DNA of 64,000 bases from Terriglobia bacterium (GTDB taxonomy: Bacteria > Acidobacteriota > Terriglobia > Acidiferrales > UBA7541). Position numbers and translations under genes: made by a program. The DNA is taken from NCBI GenBank assembly GCA_023512135.1, contig JAIMAG010000002.1, forward strand, positions 1 to 64,000. Direction: 5' to 3'. The notes beneath the pieces are model-generated. The model was given only the letters and a program-made list of their open reading frames with translations. It was not told where the DNA came from and did no database searches. Positions 42,601-50,501 of the stretch are shown one piece after another; within the stretch, counting starts at the first letter, position 1, and the number at the start of each line of letters is the position of its first letter.

Positions 42601-44669
42601 CGTTCGTGGTGAACTACCGCAACGAACCGATCCCGTTGCGCGTGCGCGACCCGCAAACGAACACGCAGGCCGCGGGCATTGCCGGCGACCTCTCGCACGT
42701 GTTCCGCTCGAACGTGCTGCGTGCGGATCCGGCGTTCAACCAGCAGCCGAACTTCTATCCGCCGCTCACCGCCGATGTGCGGCCCGGCGATCCTTTCACA
42801 CCGCTGCTCCGCGCCTACGCGCAGGATAAGATCCAGATTCGCATCCTGGTAGGCGCGCACGAAGAAGGACACAACTTCACCGTCGTCGGTTTGAAGTGGC
42901 CGTTCGAAGCCGCCGACCCGAACTCGGGCTGGCGGAACAGCCAGATGATGGGCATCAGCGAGCACTTCGAATTCGTCACGCCGTTGCCCTTCCAGAACCC
43001 GTTCGTGCCCTTCGTGGACTATCTCTACATGCCCGGCGCGGCCACCGATGACCTCTGGAACGGTTTGTGGGGCCTGCTCCGGGTCTATAACAACCTTCGG
43101 CCAGACCTCTACCCGCTGCCCGGTTGGCAGGGCGATCTGAAAGTGACCAAGCTGCGCGAGTTGGTGACCGCCACCACCAGCAGCTCCGGCACCACGACGA
43201 TGTCCACGACCGAGTCGACGACGGACTCCAGCATGACTTCCGGCGACACCACGACGCTTTCCACCACCGAGCAAACGCTGAGCACCCAGGAGCTCAACGC
43301 CCAGAGCACGATTCTGGCCACCTCGGGGGAGAGCTCGCTGACCACAACCGAAACCACTTCGCTGACGAACTTCGGTGGCTGGGGCCTGCTGAACTGCACG
43401 GTGCGCGTGCTGGACGTCACGGCAGTCACCGCGCAGCAGGCATTGCCCGGAGGCAAACTGATCTACAATCCGCGGACCGTAAACGGTGGTCCGTTGAACG
43501 ACCCGACAGCCATCCTGTATGTCCGCACGAGCGATCTGGACAGCACCGGCAAGCTGAAGGCCGGTGTGCCCATCGAACCGCTGATCGTGCGCGCCAACGC
43601 GGGCGAATGTGTCAAGCTCCGTCTGCGCAACCGACTGCCCACGACGCTGCCCGATCTGGATGGCTTCAACACCCTGCCCATGATCGTGCGCAAGTTCAAC
43701 GCAAATCAGGTGAAACCTTCGCCCTTCGTCGGCCTGCGCACGCAACTGGTCTTCACCGACGTCGCGCTGAGCGCCGGCGTGAACGCGGGCTTCAACCCCG
43801 TGCAGACGGTTCGGCCTGGGTACAGCCGCCCCTACGTGTTCTACACGGGCGATATCCAGGTGAATCTTGATGGCAGCATCCAGGCCACCCCGATCGAGTT
43901 CGGAGCCACCAACCTGATCTCCTCCGACCCGATCAAACACTCGAACAAAGGCGCCATCGGTGGTCTGATCATCGAGCCGCCCGGATCCACCTGGTCGGAG
44001 TCCAGCAAGTCTCGCGCCACCGCGCTGGTCACCAAGGCAGACCGGACGCGGTTCCGCGAATTCGTCCTTCTGTTCCAGGACGACATCAACATGCGCTTCG
44101 GCGACGGACGACCGATTCCCAATACGGCCGAAGCCGAAGACCCGGAGGACTCCGGGCAGAAGGCGGTCAACTACCGAACCGAGCCGATGTGGTTCCGGAT
44201 GGGCTTCGCGCCCGACACGCCGCTCGAAACCACACGTACTTTTGATTTCACCAACGTGCTCTCGAACGGCAAAGTCGGTGGCGATCCGGTCACCCCGGTG
44301 TTCACCGCACAAGTCGGCGAGAGTGTGCGTTTCCGCGTGTTGAAGCCGGCCGGACACGCGCGGAACCACGTCTTCATGCTCCATGGCCACATCTGGGAGG
44401 AGCTGCCGTACATCAACGGTTCGCTCCTGCTCGGCAGCAATCCGCTGTCGGAATGGAAAGGTGCCCAGATGGGCCATGGCCCCACGAACCACTTCGACGT
44501 CCTGTTGAAGAACGGCGCCGGAGGCCGTTTCGGTATCGTGGGCGACTACCTCTGGCGGGATTTCGCCTCCTTCACCTTTGACGGCGGCATCTGGGGTCTG
44601 TTCCGGGTGACCCGTAGCAATGTGAAGACGACGTCAGAGACGACCTCGGACCCGACAGTAATTGAGTAA
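39618..44669 (+). CDS. Giant secreted multicopper oxidase, MnxG-like
   Basis: The product is 1683 residues. The ATG at 39618 has GGGAGG just upstream. The signal peptide ends near TPTAAQ. Cupredoxin-type domains open with CARTITARVVAIDQPFFWNRLGATNPAGMI. Copper-ligand motifs include HHIHHQHTHQW (from residue 431), FHCHFYPHFAQGMW (H486, C487, H488: type 1/type 3 site), QHIHLVKFD, THDHYGPSTHQQVGMY (H869, H871), HEEGHNFTVVGLKW and HARNHVFMLHGHIW (H1580 to H1591). A Ser/Thr-rich linker (about 1181-1250) separates the last two cupredoxin-like domains. Most laccases are about 500 residues; this size and motif set resemble bacterial Mn(II) oxidases of the MnxG type. Substrate is inferred only. Confidence 0.85.
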   Translation: MPSPRGRYRVAYWLFVIFLGALCSALLPTPTAAQCARTITARVVAIDQPFFWNRLGATNPAGMIFALERDVVPEQGTTIGPGNVRLRDGKRPRPLVLRMNVGDCLQIYFTNLLDPVPANDQPATRNAGIHVEGLQLVGSIASDGSFVGKNASSLVGPGQSATYTFYAEREGAHLLYSTAANTGGEGNGGQLNTGLFGAVNVEPKGAEWYRSQVTRADLELATVGTTPAGQPIINYQAVYPPGHPFAGLPILNMLKGNEIVHSDLRAIITGPNAGRFPPGTFPPVTPAVDREQPFREFTIIYHDEIIAEQAFPEFFEDPVLSHTLHSVRDAFAFNYGTGGIGAEILANRLLVGPMHNCAECKYEEFFLTSWAVGDPAMVVDIPANARDSQGNLIIGPKATKALYPDDPSNVYHSYLRDHVKFRIVHAGSKEHHIHHQHTHQWLHTPDSDNSNYLDSQAIGPGSAFTLEMLYNGGGNRNQAVGDSIFHCHFYPHFAQGMWALWRVHDVLETGSVLDAEGRPVPGTRALPDGEIAAGTPIPAVVPLPTIAMPPLPGAQVAIVHGQAVITGDGNPGFPFFVPGVAGHRPPHPPLDTVDDGGLPRHVIVNGTFEEAHTRLDFHKTLLTADAIELPETGTPIEIAAMNFHAQREHPSYKPDGTPANFIVNGLPPAPGAPFADPCIDDFGNPAGVPRIYKAANIQIDAKLNKAGWHFPQQRILALWGDVEATRTGQRPPEPLFFRAHSGDCITYYHTNLVPHEYQLDDFQVRTPTDIMGQHIHLVKFDVLASDGAANGFNYEDGTFSPGEVLERIEAINAFGGLLPFEGGTRVQLHPEAHPFFGELGAQTTIQRWYADPLLNAQGVDRTLTTVFTHDHYGPSTHQQVGMYAGLVIEPVGSTWRHPETGEIFGGRFDGGPTSWRADILTVNPADSFREFMIEFADFQLAYEAGNVGIPDPDKAINPPGRVEVGLPFLLAPPDVCPGGVPPPCPEAISADDPGTFVVNYRNEPIPLRVRDPQTNTQAAGIAGDLSHVFRSNVLRADPAFNQQPNFYPPLTADVRPGDPFTPLLRAYAQDKIQIRILVGAHEEGHNFTVVGLKWPFEAADPNSGWRNSQMMGISEHFEFVTPLPFQNPFVPFVDYLYMPGAATDDLWNGLWGLLRVYNNLRPDLYPLPGWQGDLKVTKLRELVTATTSSSGTTTMSTTESTTDSSMTSGDTTTLSTTEQTLSTQELNAQSTILATSGESSLTTTETTSLTNFGGWGLLNCTVRVLDVTAVTAQQALPGGKLIYNPRTVNGGPLNDPTAILYVRTSDLDSTGKLKAGVPIEPLIVRANAGECVKLRLRNRLPTTLPDLDGFNTLPMIVRKFNANQVKPSPFVGLRTQLVFTDVALSAGVNAGFNPVQTVRPGYSRPYVFYTGDIQVNLDGSIQATPIEFGATNLISSDPIKHSNKGAIGGLIIEPPGSTWSESSKSRATALVTKADRTRFREFVLLFQDDINMRFGDGRPIPNTAEAEDPEDSGQKAVNYRTEPMWFRMGFAPDTPLETTRTFDFTNVLSNGKVGGDPVTPVFTAQVGESVRFRVLKPAGHARNHVFMLHGHIWEELPYINGSLLLGSNPLSEWKGAQMGHGPTNHFDVLLKNGAGGRFGIVGDYLWRDFASFTFDGGIWGLFRVTRSNVKTTSETTSDPTVIE

Positions 44670-44685
44670 TGGTGACTGTGGCTCT

Positions 44686-44713
44686 TGGGGTGGGTGCGCT
44701 TGCATCCACCCCA
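44686..44713 (+). other. Strong intercistronic hairpin after the multicopper oxidase gene
   Basis: TGGGGTGG-GTGC, loop GCTT, GCAT-CCACCCCA give a 12-bp stem with one G-U pair, 17 bases after the stop. There is no T-run, so it probably protects the upstream mRNA or lowers expression of the downstream genes. Confidence 0.6.
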
Positions 44714-44852
44714 GGGCCAGCTCCGGTTATCTGCGGACGGAGCAAAGGGGCAGGCAACCGCTGAGCGTGTGTTCGCAAGCAACGAAGGAAAGTTTTCTGG
44801 CAGCGGCGCGACCCGCTGCATTTCTTTCTCACCTCAGGGAGAGGGAATGGTG

Positions 44853-46916
44853 ATGACCATGCGATGGTTCGCCGCAGGCGCCCTGGCCGCAGCATTGTTC
44901 GCTGGCCTGGCGCATCCGCAGAATCCCCCGGAACCGCAGGCGCCGACCCAGCCACTACAGACGACACCGGGCAGCACCGGCGACGCCTCCAAACCGGCCG
45001 AATCTTCCTCGCCGGCCACGGCGGCTGCCGCTCGCGTGCCGCCAAAAATCTATCGGCAGCATTTCGAGCAGGAGGGCATCGCCGTGGAACTGGTCGTGGA
45101 ACCCACCGGTGCCGGCACCCGAGTCGACGACCCTCCCGATCCGCTGATCGAAGAGCGCGAGGCCGTTATCCGTTTCAAGATCGCAGACAGCAGCGGCGCT
45201 CCGCTCCCCGGGCTGTTTCCGGTGGCCTGGATCGACCCGCGCACGGCACCGGATACACCCAGTTCTGACGATTGCCGCCGCAAGGTGCAGGCTTTCTTCC
45301 AGGGTAATTTGCGCACGCGGCCGGCGGTGGACCTGAATTCCTATTTCGTGATGTCGTTGAACGACGACGGCACCATCCTCGTCATCGATCCGCAGATCGG
45401 TTTTTCCGACAGCAAGCTGTTCACGATGATCAGCCTGAAAGGGCCGGGCGCGGACTGGGTGATCGACAACGATCACAAGCGGCTGTACGTGAGTGTACCC
45501 CAGGCCAACGAGGTAGCCGTGATCGACACCCAGCGTTGGCGCACGCTGGCCTACGTGCCCTCCGGCCCGAATCCAACCCGGGTGGTGCTCCAGCCGGATC
45601 GCAAGTACCTCTGGGTGGCCAACGACGCTCCGGCAGATCAGCCGAGCGGTGTCACCGTGATCGACGCTGCCGAGATGAAAAAGGTCGCCGAACTCAGGAC
45701 CGGTCGCGGCCATCACCAGATTGCAGTCACGGCCGACGATCGTTTTGCGTTCGTCACGAACAGCGCCGACGGAACCGTTGCCGTCATTGACGTCCGGCAA
45801 CTCGCCGTGCGCCAGACGATCCAGACGGGCAAACAGCCGGTCGCGCTGGCCTACACACCACTGGCGGGCGCGGTCTACGTTGCCGATGCGAACACGGGCA
45901 GCGTCGCCGTGATCGATGCCGAGCGACACACGCTGCTCCGCCGCCTGCAGCTTGATCCCGGACTGAATTTCGTGCGTTTCGAGCCGCGCGGCCGGTTTGC
46001 TTTTCTCACCAACGGCGCTCGAAATCTGCTTTACATTCTGGATGCTTCCACGCACCAGTTGCGTTTCAAGCTCGGGGTGGGCCGCTGGCCGGATCAGGTG
46101 GCGTTCACCGATTCGTTTGCCTACGTCCGGCTGCGCGATGCCCAGCAGGTGCAGATTATCGAGCTGGCCGACTTGACCGAGTCCAAGTTGCCCGAGGTCC
46201 TGGATTTTCCTGCGGGCCAGACTCCTCCTTCGCGCGCCGGTGCGCCCATCGTGGCCGATGCCATTGTCGCGGCCCCGGAAGGGAACGCAGCCATGATCGC
46301 CAATCCGGCCGACCGTCGCATCTACTACTACCACGAAGGCATGGCCGCGCCGAACGTCAGCTTTTCCAACTACAGCCGTCGCGCACGCGCCGTGCTGGTT
46401 GCCGAGCAAAACCTGCGCGAGACCGAGCCGGGTGTCTATTCCACCTCGTTCCGGCTGACCGGGGCAGGCGTCTACGACGTGGTCTTCTATTTGAACTCGC
46501 CCCGCGTGCTGCACTGTTTCGATCTGCGCGTGGTAGTGGACCCGCACATCCAGCGCGAGCGCGTAGCCATTCAGATCGAGCCTTTGCTGGAAAATGTCCG
46601 GCTGCCGGTGAATCAGGAATTCCGCTTCCAAGTGCGTGTGCGCGATTCGCTGACGTCGGCTCCGCGCAGTGACCTGGCGGACCTGGGCGCAATGGTCTAC
46701 AACAGCTCCGGCTGGCGCAAGCGTTTCTACGCGCGCGCGCTGGGCGGTGGAATGTACGAACTCACTGTGCGAGTACCGCAGGCCGGTTTCTACTACCTGT
46801 TTTTTGAGGTGCCGTCGCTCGGACTTCGACTGGGCAAATTGCCGCATGCCGTGTTGCAGGCCAGCACCGAGACTTCGCCCGTTGCGGCATCAGCCGCTCC
46901 GTCCCCGGGACCCTGA
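44853..46916 (+). CDS. Exported YncE/cytochrome-cd1-like beta-propeller protein with C-terminal Ig-like region
   Basis: The product is 687 residues from the ATG at 44853, with AGGGAGAGGG upstream; ATGs at 44847 and 44859 are alternatives. A signal peptide and Pro/Gln-rich spacer are followed by an N-terminal beta-domain (about 60-140). A YncE-like propeller follows: DPQIGFSDSKLFTMI, KRLYVSVPQANEVAVIDT, KYLWVANDAPADQPSGVTVID, DRFAFVTNSADGTVAVIDV and GAVYVADANTGSVAVIDA. About 490-660 look like Ig-type modules (AGVYDVVFYLNSPRVLHCFDLRVVVD). No haem motif is present. As a neighbour of a copper oxidase and two SCO proteins, it is probably a periplasmic partner or metal-binding accessory. Confidence 0.82.
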   Translation: MTMRWFAAGALAAALFAGLAHPQNPPEPQAPTQPLQTTPGSTGDASKPAESSSPATAAAARVPPKIYRQHFEQEGIAVELVVEPTGAGTRVDDPPDPLIEEREAVIRFKIADSSGAPLPGLFPVAWIDPRTAPDTPSSDDCRRKVQAFFQGNLRTRPAVDLNSYFVMSLNDDGTILVIDPQIGFSDSKLFTMISLKGPGADWVIDNDHKRLYVSVPQANEVAVIDTQRWRTLAYVPSGPNPTRVVLQPDRKYLWVANDAPADQPSGVTVIDAAEMKKVAELRTGRGHHQIAVTADDRFAFVTNSADGTVAVIDVRQLAVRQTIQTGKQPVALAYTPLAGAVYVADANTGSVAVIDAERHTLLRRLQLDPGLNFVRFEPRGRFAFLTNGARNLLYILDASTHQLRFKLGVGRWPDQVAFTDSFAYVRLRDAQQVQIIELADLTESKLPEVLDFPAGQTPPSRAGAPIVADAIVAAPEGNAAMIANPADRRIYYYHEGMAAPNVSFSNYSRRARAVLVAEQNLRETEPGVYSTSFRLTGAGVYDVVFYLNSPRVLHCFDLRVVVDPHIQRERVAIQIEPLLENVRLPVNQEFRFQVRVRDSLTSAPRSDLADLGAMVYNSSGWRKRFYARALGGGMYELTVRVPQAGFYYLFFEVPSLGLRLGKLPHAVLQASTETSPVAASAAPSPGP

Positions 46917-46947
46917 ACCAGCCACCACTCGCACGAGGAGGAACACG

Positions 46948-47607
46948 ATGCTTGCTCGCAGCTTCTGGCCGTTTGCGTGGACGGTTTTCCTGCTGACCCT
47001 TGCTCACACGACTTCCGCCCAGCAGCCTGCCGACCCCCACGCCCACCATCGCCAAGCGATAAGGCCATCGGCCGAAGGCGGTGTCGAATCCATGTCCGAA
47101 ATGAAAATTCCTGATCTGGTCGTGATCGATCAAGATGGTCGCGAGCGTCGGTTCTACTCCGAGCTGGTCCAAGGACGCGTGGTGGCAGTGAATTTCATCT
47201 TCACCACCTGCACCACGATTTGCCCGCCGCTGGGCGCAACGTTTGCGCGACTGCAACAGTTGCTGGGGGATCGAGTCGGTCGCGACGTCCATCTGCTCTC
47301 GATCAGCGTGGATCCGGTCGTGGACACGCCACCGCGCCTGAAAGCCTGGGGGGCCCGGTTCGGTGCCGGAGACGGGTGGACGTTCGTCACCGGAACAAAG
47401 GCGAACATCGATCAATTGCTCCGCGCGCTCGGCCTGCCCGTGGGGCCGAAGGAAGAGCATCCGCCGCTCGTGCTGATCGGCAACGAAGCGGCCGGCCACT
47501 GGACTCGCGCCTTCGGTTTCAGTTCTGCCAACCGACTGCTGGAGCTGATCGATACGGCGGCCGCTGCACCGCACCGTTCGGCCATGCTCCACAGCAACCA
47601 CCACTGA
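46948..47607 (+). CDS. SCO1/SenC-family copper chaperone (first of two)
   Basis: The product is 219 residues; AGGAGG precedes the ATG at 46948. A signal peptide ends near TTSAQQ, followed by a His-rich segment (DPHAHHRQ, 29-36) that may bind metal. The thioredoxin-like fold carries the copper motif CTTIC (C88, C92) in FIFTTCTTICPPLG and the distal His at 171 (KEEHPPLVLIG). SCO proteins deliver copper to cytochrome oxidase CuA or to other cuproenzymes, or reduce their cysteines. cbb3 oxidase has no CuA site, so the clustered multicopper oxidase is the natural client. Confidence 0.92.
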   Translation: MLARSFWPFAWTVFLLTLAHTTSAQQPADPHAHHRQAIRPSAEGGVESMSEMKIPDLVVIDQDGRERRFYSELVQGRVVAVNFIFTTCTTICPPLGATFARLQQLLGDRVGRDVHLLSISVDPVVDTPPRLKAWGARFGAGDGWTFVTGTKANIDQLLRALGLPVGPKEEHPPLVLIGNEAAGHWTRAFGFSSANRLLELIDTAAAAPHRSAMLHSNHH

Positions 47608-47649
47608 GTGCCCGAAACTTTCTGCGTTTTGTGCGGACGGAGGAAGAAA

Positions 47650-48300
47650 ATGGTCTGGAGACAAATTCCGCTCGCCGTGCAGTTACGTCAGATCGCGGTC
47701 CGCTGCAGGATTGGGCTCGCGCTGGCGTTGCTGGCGTGGGTCGCACCGGCGGCGGCGCAGTCAGCCAGCCCCGCAACACAGGAACTTTCGCCAGCCCACA
47801 AGTACTTCACCGACGTCATTCTCGTGAATCAGTTCGGCGAACCGCTTCGACTCTACAGTGATCTCCTGAAGGGGAAGATTGTCGTCATCAATTCCTTCTT
47901 TGCCACCTGTACCGGAGTCTGTCCGGTGATGAACCGCAAGATGGCGCAGATTCAGGAAACACTCGGTGACCGCGTCGGCCGTGACGTTTTTCTTCTCTCC
48001 ATCACCGTGGATCCAGAAAACGATACCCCAGCGCGACTGCGCGACTATGCGGCCTCCTACGGTGCGCGGCCCGGCTGGCATTTCCTGACCGGCAAACGCG
48101 AAAACGTCGAACTGGCGCTGCGCAAGCTGGGCCAATATGTGGCTGCGCGCGAAGACCACCTGACGCTTATGATTGTCGGCAACGAACCCACCGGCCTGTG
48201 GAAAAAGGTTCTGGCACTGGCGGACATCGGTCAAATCCTGGATACCGTGCTTTCCGTCGTCAACGACAAAGGCCCGGCTGCTCCGACGGAAAAAGAGTAA
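47650..48300 (+). CDS. SCO1/SenC-family copper chaperone (second of two)
   Basis: The product is 216 residues from the ATG at 47650 with GGAGGAAG upstream; a longer start at 47608 is less likely. The leader has a hydrophobic core (IGLALALLAWVAPAAAQ). Copper site: C87 and C91 (FFATCTGVCPVMN), with H170 (REDHLTLMIVGN). The DPENDTPARL segment is typical of SCO. It follows its paralogue by 42 bases. Two SCO copies in one operon suggest separate tasks, such as copper insertion and thiol reduction, or two copper sites. Confidence 0.93.
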   Translation: MVWRQIPLAVQLRQIAVRCRIGLALALLAWVAPAAAQSASPATQELSPAHKYFTDVILVNQFGEPLRLYSDLLKGKIVVINSFFATCTGVCPVMNRKMAQIQETLGDRVGRDVFLLSITVDPENDTPARLRDYAASYGARPGWHFLTGKRENVELALRKLGQYVAAREDHLTLMIVGNEPTGLWKKVLALADIGQILDTVLSVVNDKGPAAPTEKE

Positions 48301-48330
48301 ACGGTGCCACCTCGTTTGTGGGAGGGGTGG

Positions 48331-49953
48331 ATGCAGCATTCCGGGCATGCAGGGTTGGCAGACGTTGTTCTTGCCCGCTCGAGCAGAGCGCCGTGGCTCT
48401 GCGTTCTGCTGGTGTTGCTGGCAGTTGCGATGAGCCTCGGCGCGCAGGTGGAGCTCACGCCACAGGAGAAACGAGGCAAGCAGATTTTCCTGACCGGTAC
48501 CAGCCCCTCCGGCAAACCCATCGTTGCGCGGCTCGGCGAAGAATCGGTCGAGGTGCCGGCTTCCACGCTCCCTTGTGCGGGCTGTCATGGTTACGACGGC
48601 CGAGGCAGGGCCGAGGGTGGCGTGGTGCCTTCGGCCATCACCTGGGAGGCTTTGACCAAACCTTACCAGGTCGCCTTACCCGGCGGTCGGCGGCGTCCTC
48701 CGTATGACGAAGTCAGCTTGCGCGCTGCCATCGCCCTCGGGCTGGACCCTGCGGGGAACGCTTTGAATCCGGCCATGCCCCGCTACGGTTTTTCGCGGGA
48801 AGACATGGCCGATCTGATCGCCTACCTGAAGCGTCTCAGCGCCGATCTCGATCCCGGACTCAGTGACCACACGATTCGCATCGGTACCGTTCTGCCCGAC
48901 GCCGGCCCGCTCGGCGAACTGGGTGCGGAGGTGCGCGGCATCCTGCAGGCTTATTTCGATGAGCTGAATGCCGCAGGCGGGCTGTACGAACGCAAACTGG
49001 AGCTGCGCACCCTGCCGCTTCTTCCGGGACCGGGAGCCGAGCAGGCCGTACGGGATTTTCTGACACGCGAGCAGGTCTTCGCTCTGATTGCGCCGTTTAC
49101 AGCCGGCATGGATCGAGCAATCATGGCTGTTCTCGAAGAGCGGCAGGTACCCACCATCGGCGCGCTGACTCTGTATCCGCAGGTGAAGATTCCCGTCGCG
49201 CGCTATTCGTTCTACTTGATGGCTGGCCTGCCAGATCAGGCCCGCGCGCTGCTCGACTATGCAGCCACTCATCTGGCGGGTGCCGGTCTTGAAGTCGTGC
49301 TCATCGCGCCAGAAGGCGAAGCGCTCGAGACCATCGGCGCCGCGCTGGAGCAGCAGTGTCAGAAGCGGAACTGCCGCATGCTTCATCGCCTCGGCTACCG
49401 CGCCGGTGCCCTGAGTCCACGACAGGTGCTGGCACGCTTCCCGAACACCGAGGGCCAGCTCTGCTTCTTCTTCGGCACGGGCCCGGAGACGGCCGCTCTG
49501 CTGGCTGAAGCCGACCGCATCGGCTGGCTTCCCTATCTGTTTTTCTCCGGTTCGCTGCTCGGCAAGGAGCTCTGGGAAGCACCCGCACGCTTCCACGACC
49601 GAATCTTTCTGTCCTATCCGATGGCCCCGCAGGAACAAACGCAGGCCGCACTCCAGCAGTTCCGCGAACTCGTGCAGCGTCACCAGCTGACCAGCAAACA
49701 CCTGGCTTTTCAGCTTTCTGCGCTGGCCGCGGCGAAAATCTTCGTCGAGGCCGTGCGCCGCGCCGGTCGCGAACTGAGCCGGGAAAAGCTGGTGGACACC
49801 CTGGAGAGTTTCTACAAGTACGAAACCGGCCTGCTCCCGCCGGTTAGTTTCGGCCCCAATCAGCGCATCGGCGCCGGCGACGTCTATGTTGTGCGCGCCG
49901 ACCTGGAAAAACGCCAGCTCATCGTCGCCTCGCGCTGGTCGGCTCCGTACTGA
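48331..49953 (+). CDS. Fusion of monohaem cytochrome c and periplasmic amino-acid-type binding domain
   Basis: The product is 540 residues from the ATG at 48331, which has GGGAGGGG just upstream; a GTG at 48304 lies in frame. After a signal-anchor (about 22-38), a cytochrome c domain spans about 40-155 (haem at C82, C85, H86 in LPCAGCHGYDGRG, and MPRYGFSREDM for the sixth ligand). Residues about 165-540 form a type I periplasmic binding fold like LivJ (IRIGTVLPDAGPLGELG; AYFDELNAAGGLYERKLELRTLP; ALIAPFTAGMDRAIMAVLEE). No ABC-transporter genes are nearby, so the binding domain is probably a sensor or docking module tied to electron transfer. Confidence 0.88.
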   Translation: MQHSGHAGLADVVLARSSRAPWLCVLLVLLAVAMSLGAQVELTPQEKRGKQIFLTGTSPSGKPIVARLGEESVEVPASTLPCAGCHGYDGRGRAEGGVVPSAITWEALTKPYQVALPGGRRRPPYDEVSLRAAIALGLDPAGNALNPAMPRYGFSREDMADLIAYLKRLSADLDPGLSDHTIRIGTVLPDAGPLGELGAEVRGILQAYFDELNAAGGLYERKLELRTLPLLPGPGAEQAVRDFLTREQVFALIAPFTAGMDRAIMAVLEERQVPTIGALTLYPQVKIPVARYSFYLMAGLPDQARALLDYAATHLAGAGLEVVLIAPEGEALETIGAALEQQCQKRNCRMLHRLGYRAGALSPRQVLARFPNTEGQLCFFFGTGPETAALLAEADRIGWLPYLFFSGSLLGKELWEAPARFHDRIFLSYPMAPQEQTQAALQQFRELVQRHQLTSKHLAFQLSALAAAKIFVEAVRRAGRELSREKLVDTLESFYKYETGLLPPVSFGPNQRIGAGDVYVVRADLEKRQLIVASRWSAPY

Positions 49954-49966
49954 CGCCGCGGCCGGC

Positions 49967-49995
49967 TTGCTGGAGTCTTTGCGCGCAGCTATAGT
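49967..49995 (+). promoter_or_regulatory. Promoter of smpB giving a (nearly) leaderless mRNA
   Basis: TTGCTG (49967-49972), exactly 17 bases, then TATAGT (49990-49995). The predicted start is about 50002, and the GTG start codon is at 50004. The first in-frame start after an upstream stop (TAG, 49992) is this same GTG, and no Shine-Dalgarno is present. Confidence 0.75.
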
Positions 49996-50003
49996 ATCCG
50001 TTT

Positions 50004-50495
50004 GTGGCCAGGCGTGGGAAATCCGCGGGGAAACAGGCCGAACAGGTCGTCGCGACCAACCGGCCCGCGTCGTTCTACTACGACCTGCTCGAAACGCTGG
50101 AAGCCGGCCTGGTGTTGACCGGCACGGAAGTGAAATCCCTCCGTGAAGGCAAGGCCAGTCTCAGAGAATCCTACGCGACGGTGCGCAACGGCGAAGTGTG
50201 GTTACTGAACTGCCATATTCCAGAGTACCGGCCTGGCGGCGTCTTCAATCACGACCCGCTGCGTCCGCGCAAGCTGTTGCTGCACCGCAGCGAGATCGAC
50301 CGGCTCGCCGGACGCATCCAGCAAAAGGGCCTCACCCTGGTACCGCTGCGCATCTATTTCCGCAACGGATTGGCCAAGGTCGAACTTGCCCTGGCGCGGG
50401 GCAAAAAGGTCTGGGACCGCCGCCAGGCCGAACGGGAACGGCAGGCGCGGCGCGAAGCCGAAGAAGCCATCTACCATCACCGGAGGCGTGGATAA
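50004..50495 (+). CDS. smpB: SsrA-binding protein SmpB
   Basis: The product is 163 residues; GTG start. SmpB binds tmRNA and brings it to stalled ribosomes for trans-translation. The core motifs are present: YYDLLETLEAGLVLTGTEVKSLREGKASLRESYATVRNGEVWLLNCHI, then KLLLHRSEIDRLAGRI and GLTLVPLRIYF with GLAKVELALARGKK. A basic C-terminal helix (RRQAERERQARREAEEAIYHHRRRG) inserts in the mRNA channel. No tmRNA gene was recognised in this window. It is followed 6 bases later by pepA. Confidence 0.97.
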   Translation: MARRGKSAGKQAEQVVATNRPASFYYDLLETLEAGLVLTGTEVKSLREGKASLRESYATVRNGEVWLLNCHIPEYRPGGVFNHDPLRPRKLLLHRSEIDRLAGRIQQKGLTLVPLRIYFRNGLAKVELALARGKKVWDRRQAERERQARREAEEAIYHHRRRG

Positions 50496-50501
50496 TCGTC
50501 C

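Noticed and set aside
41154-44492. 1112-codon minus-strand ORF opposite the multicopper oxidase
   Set aside because: It is a shadow of the oxidase frame and has no domain signature or plausible start region.
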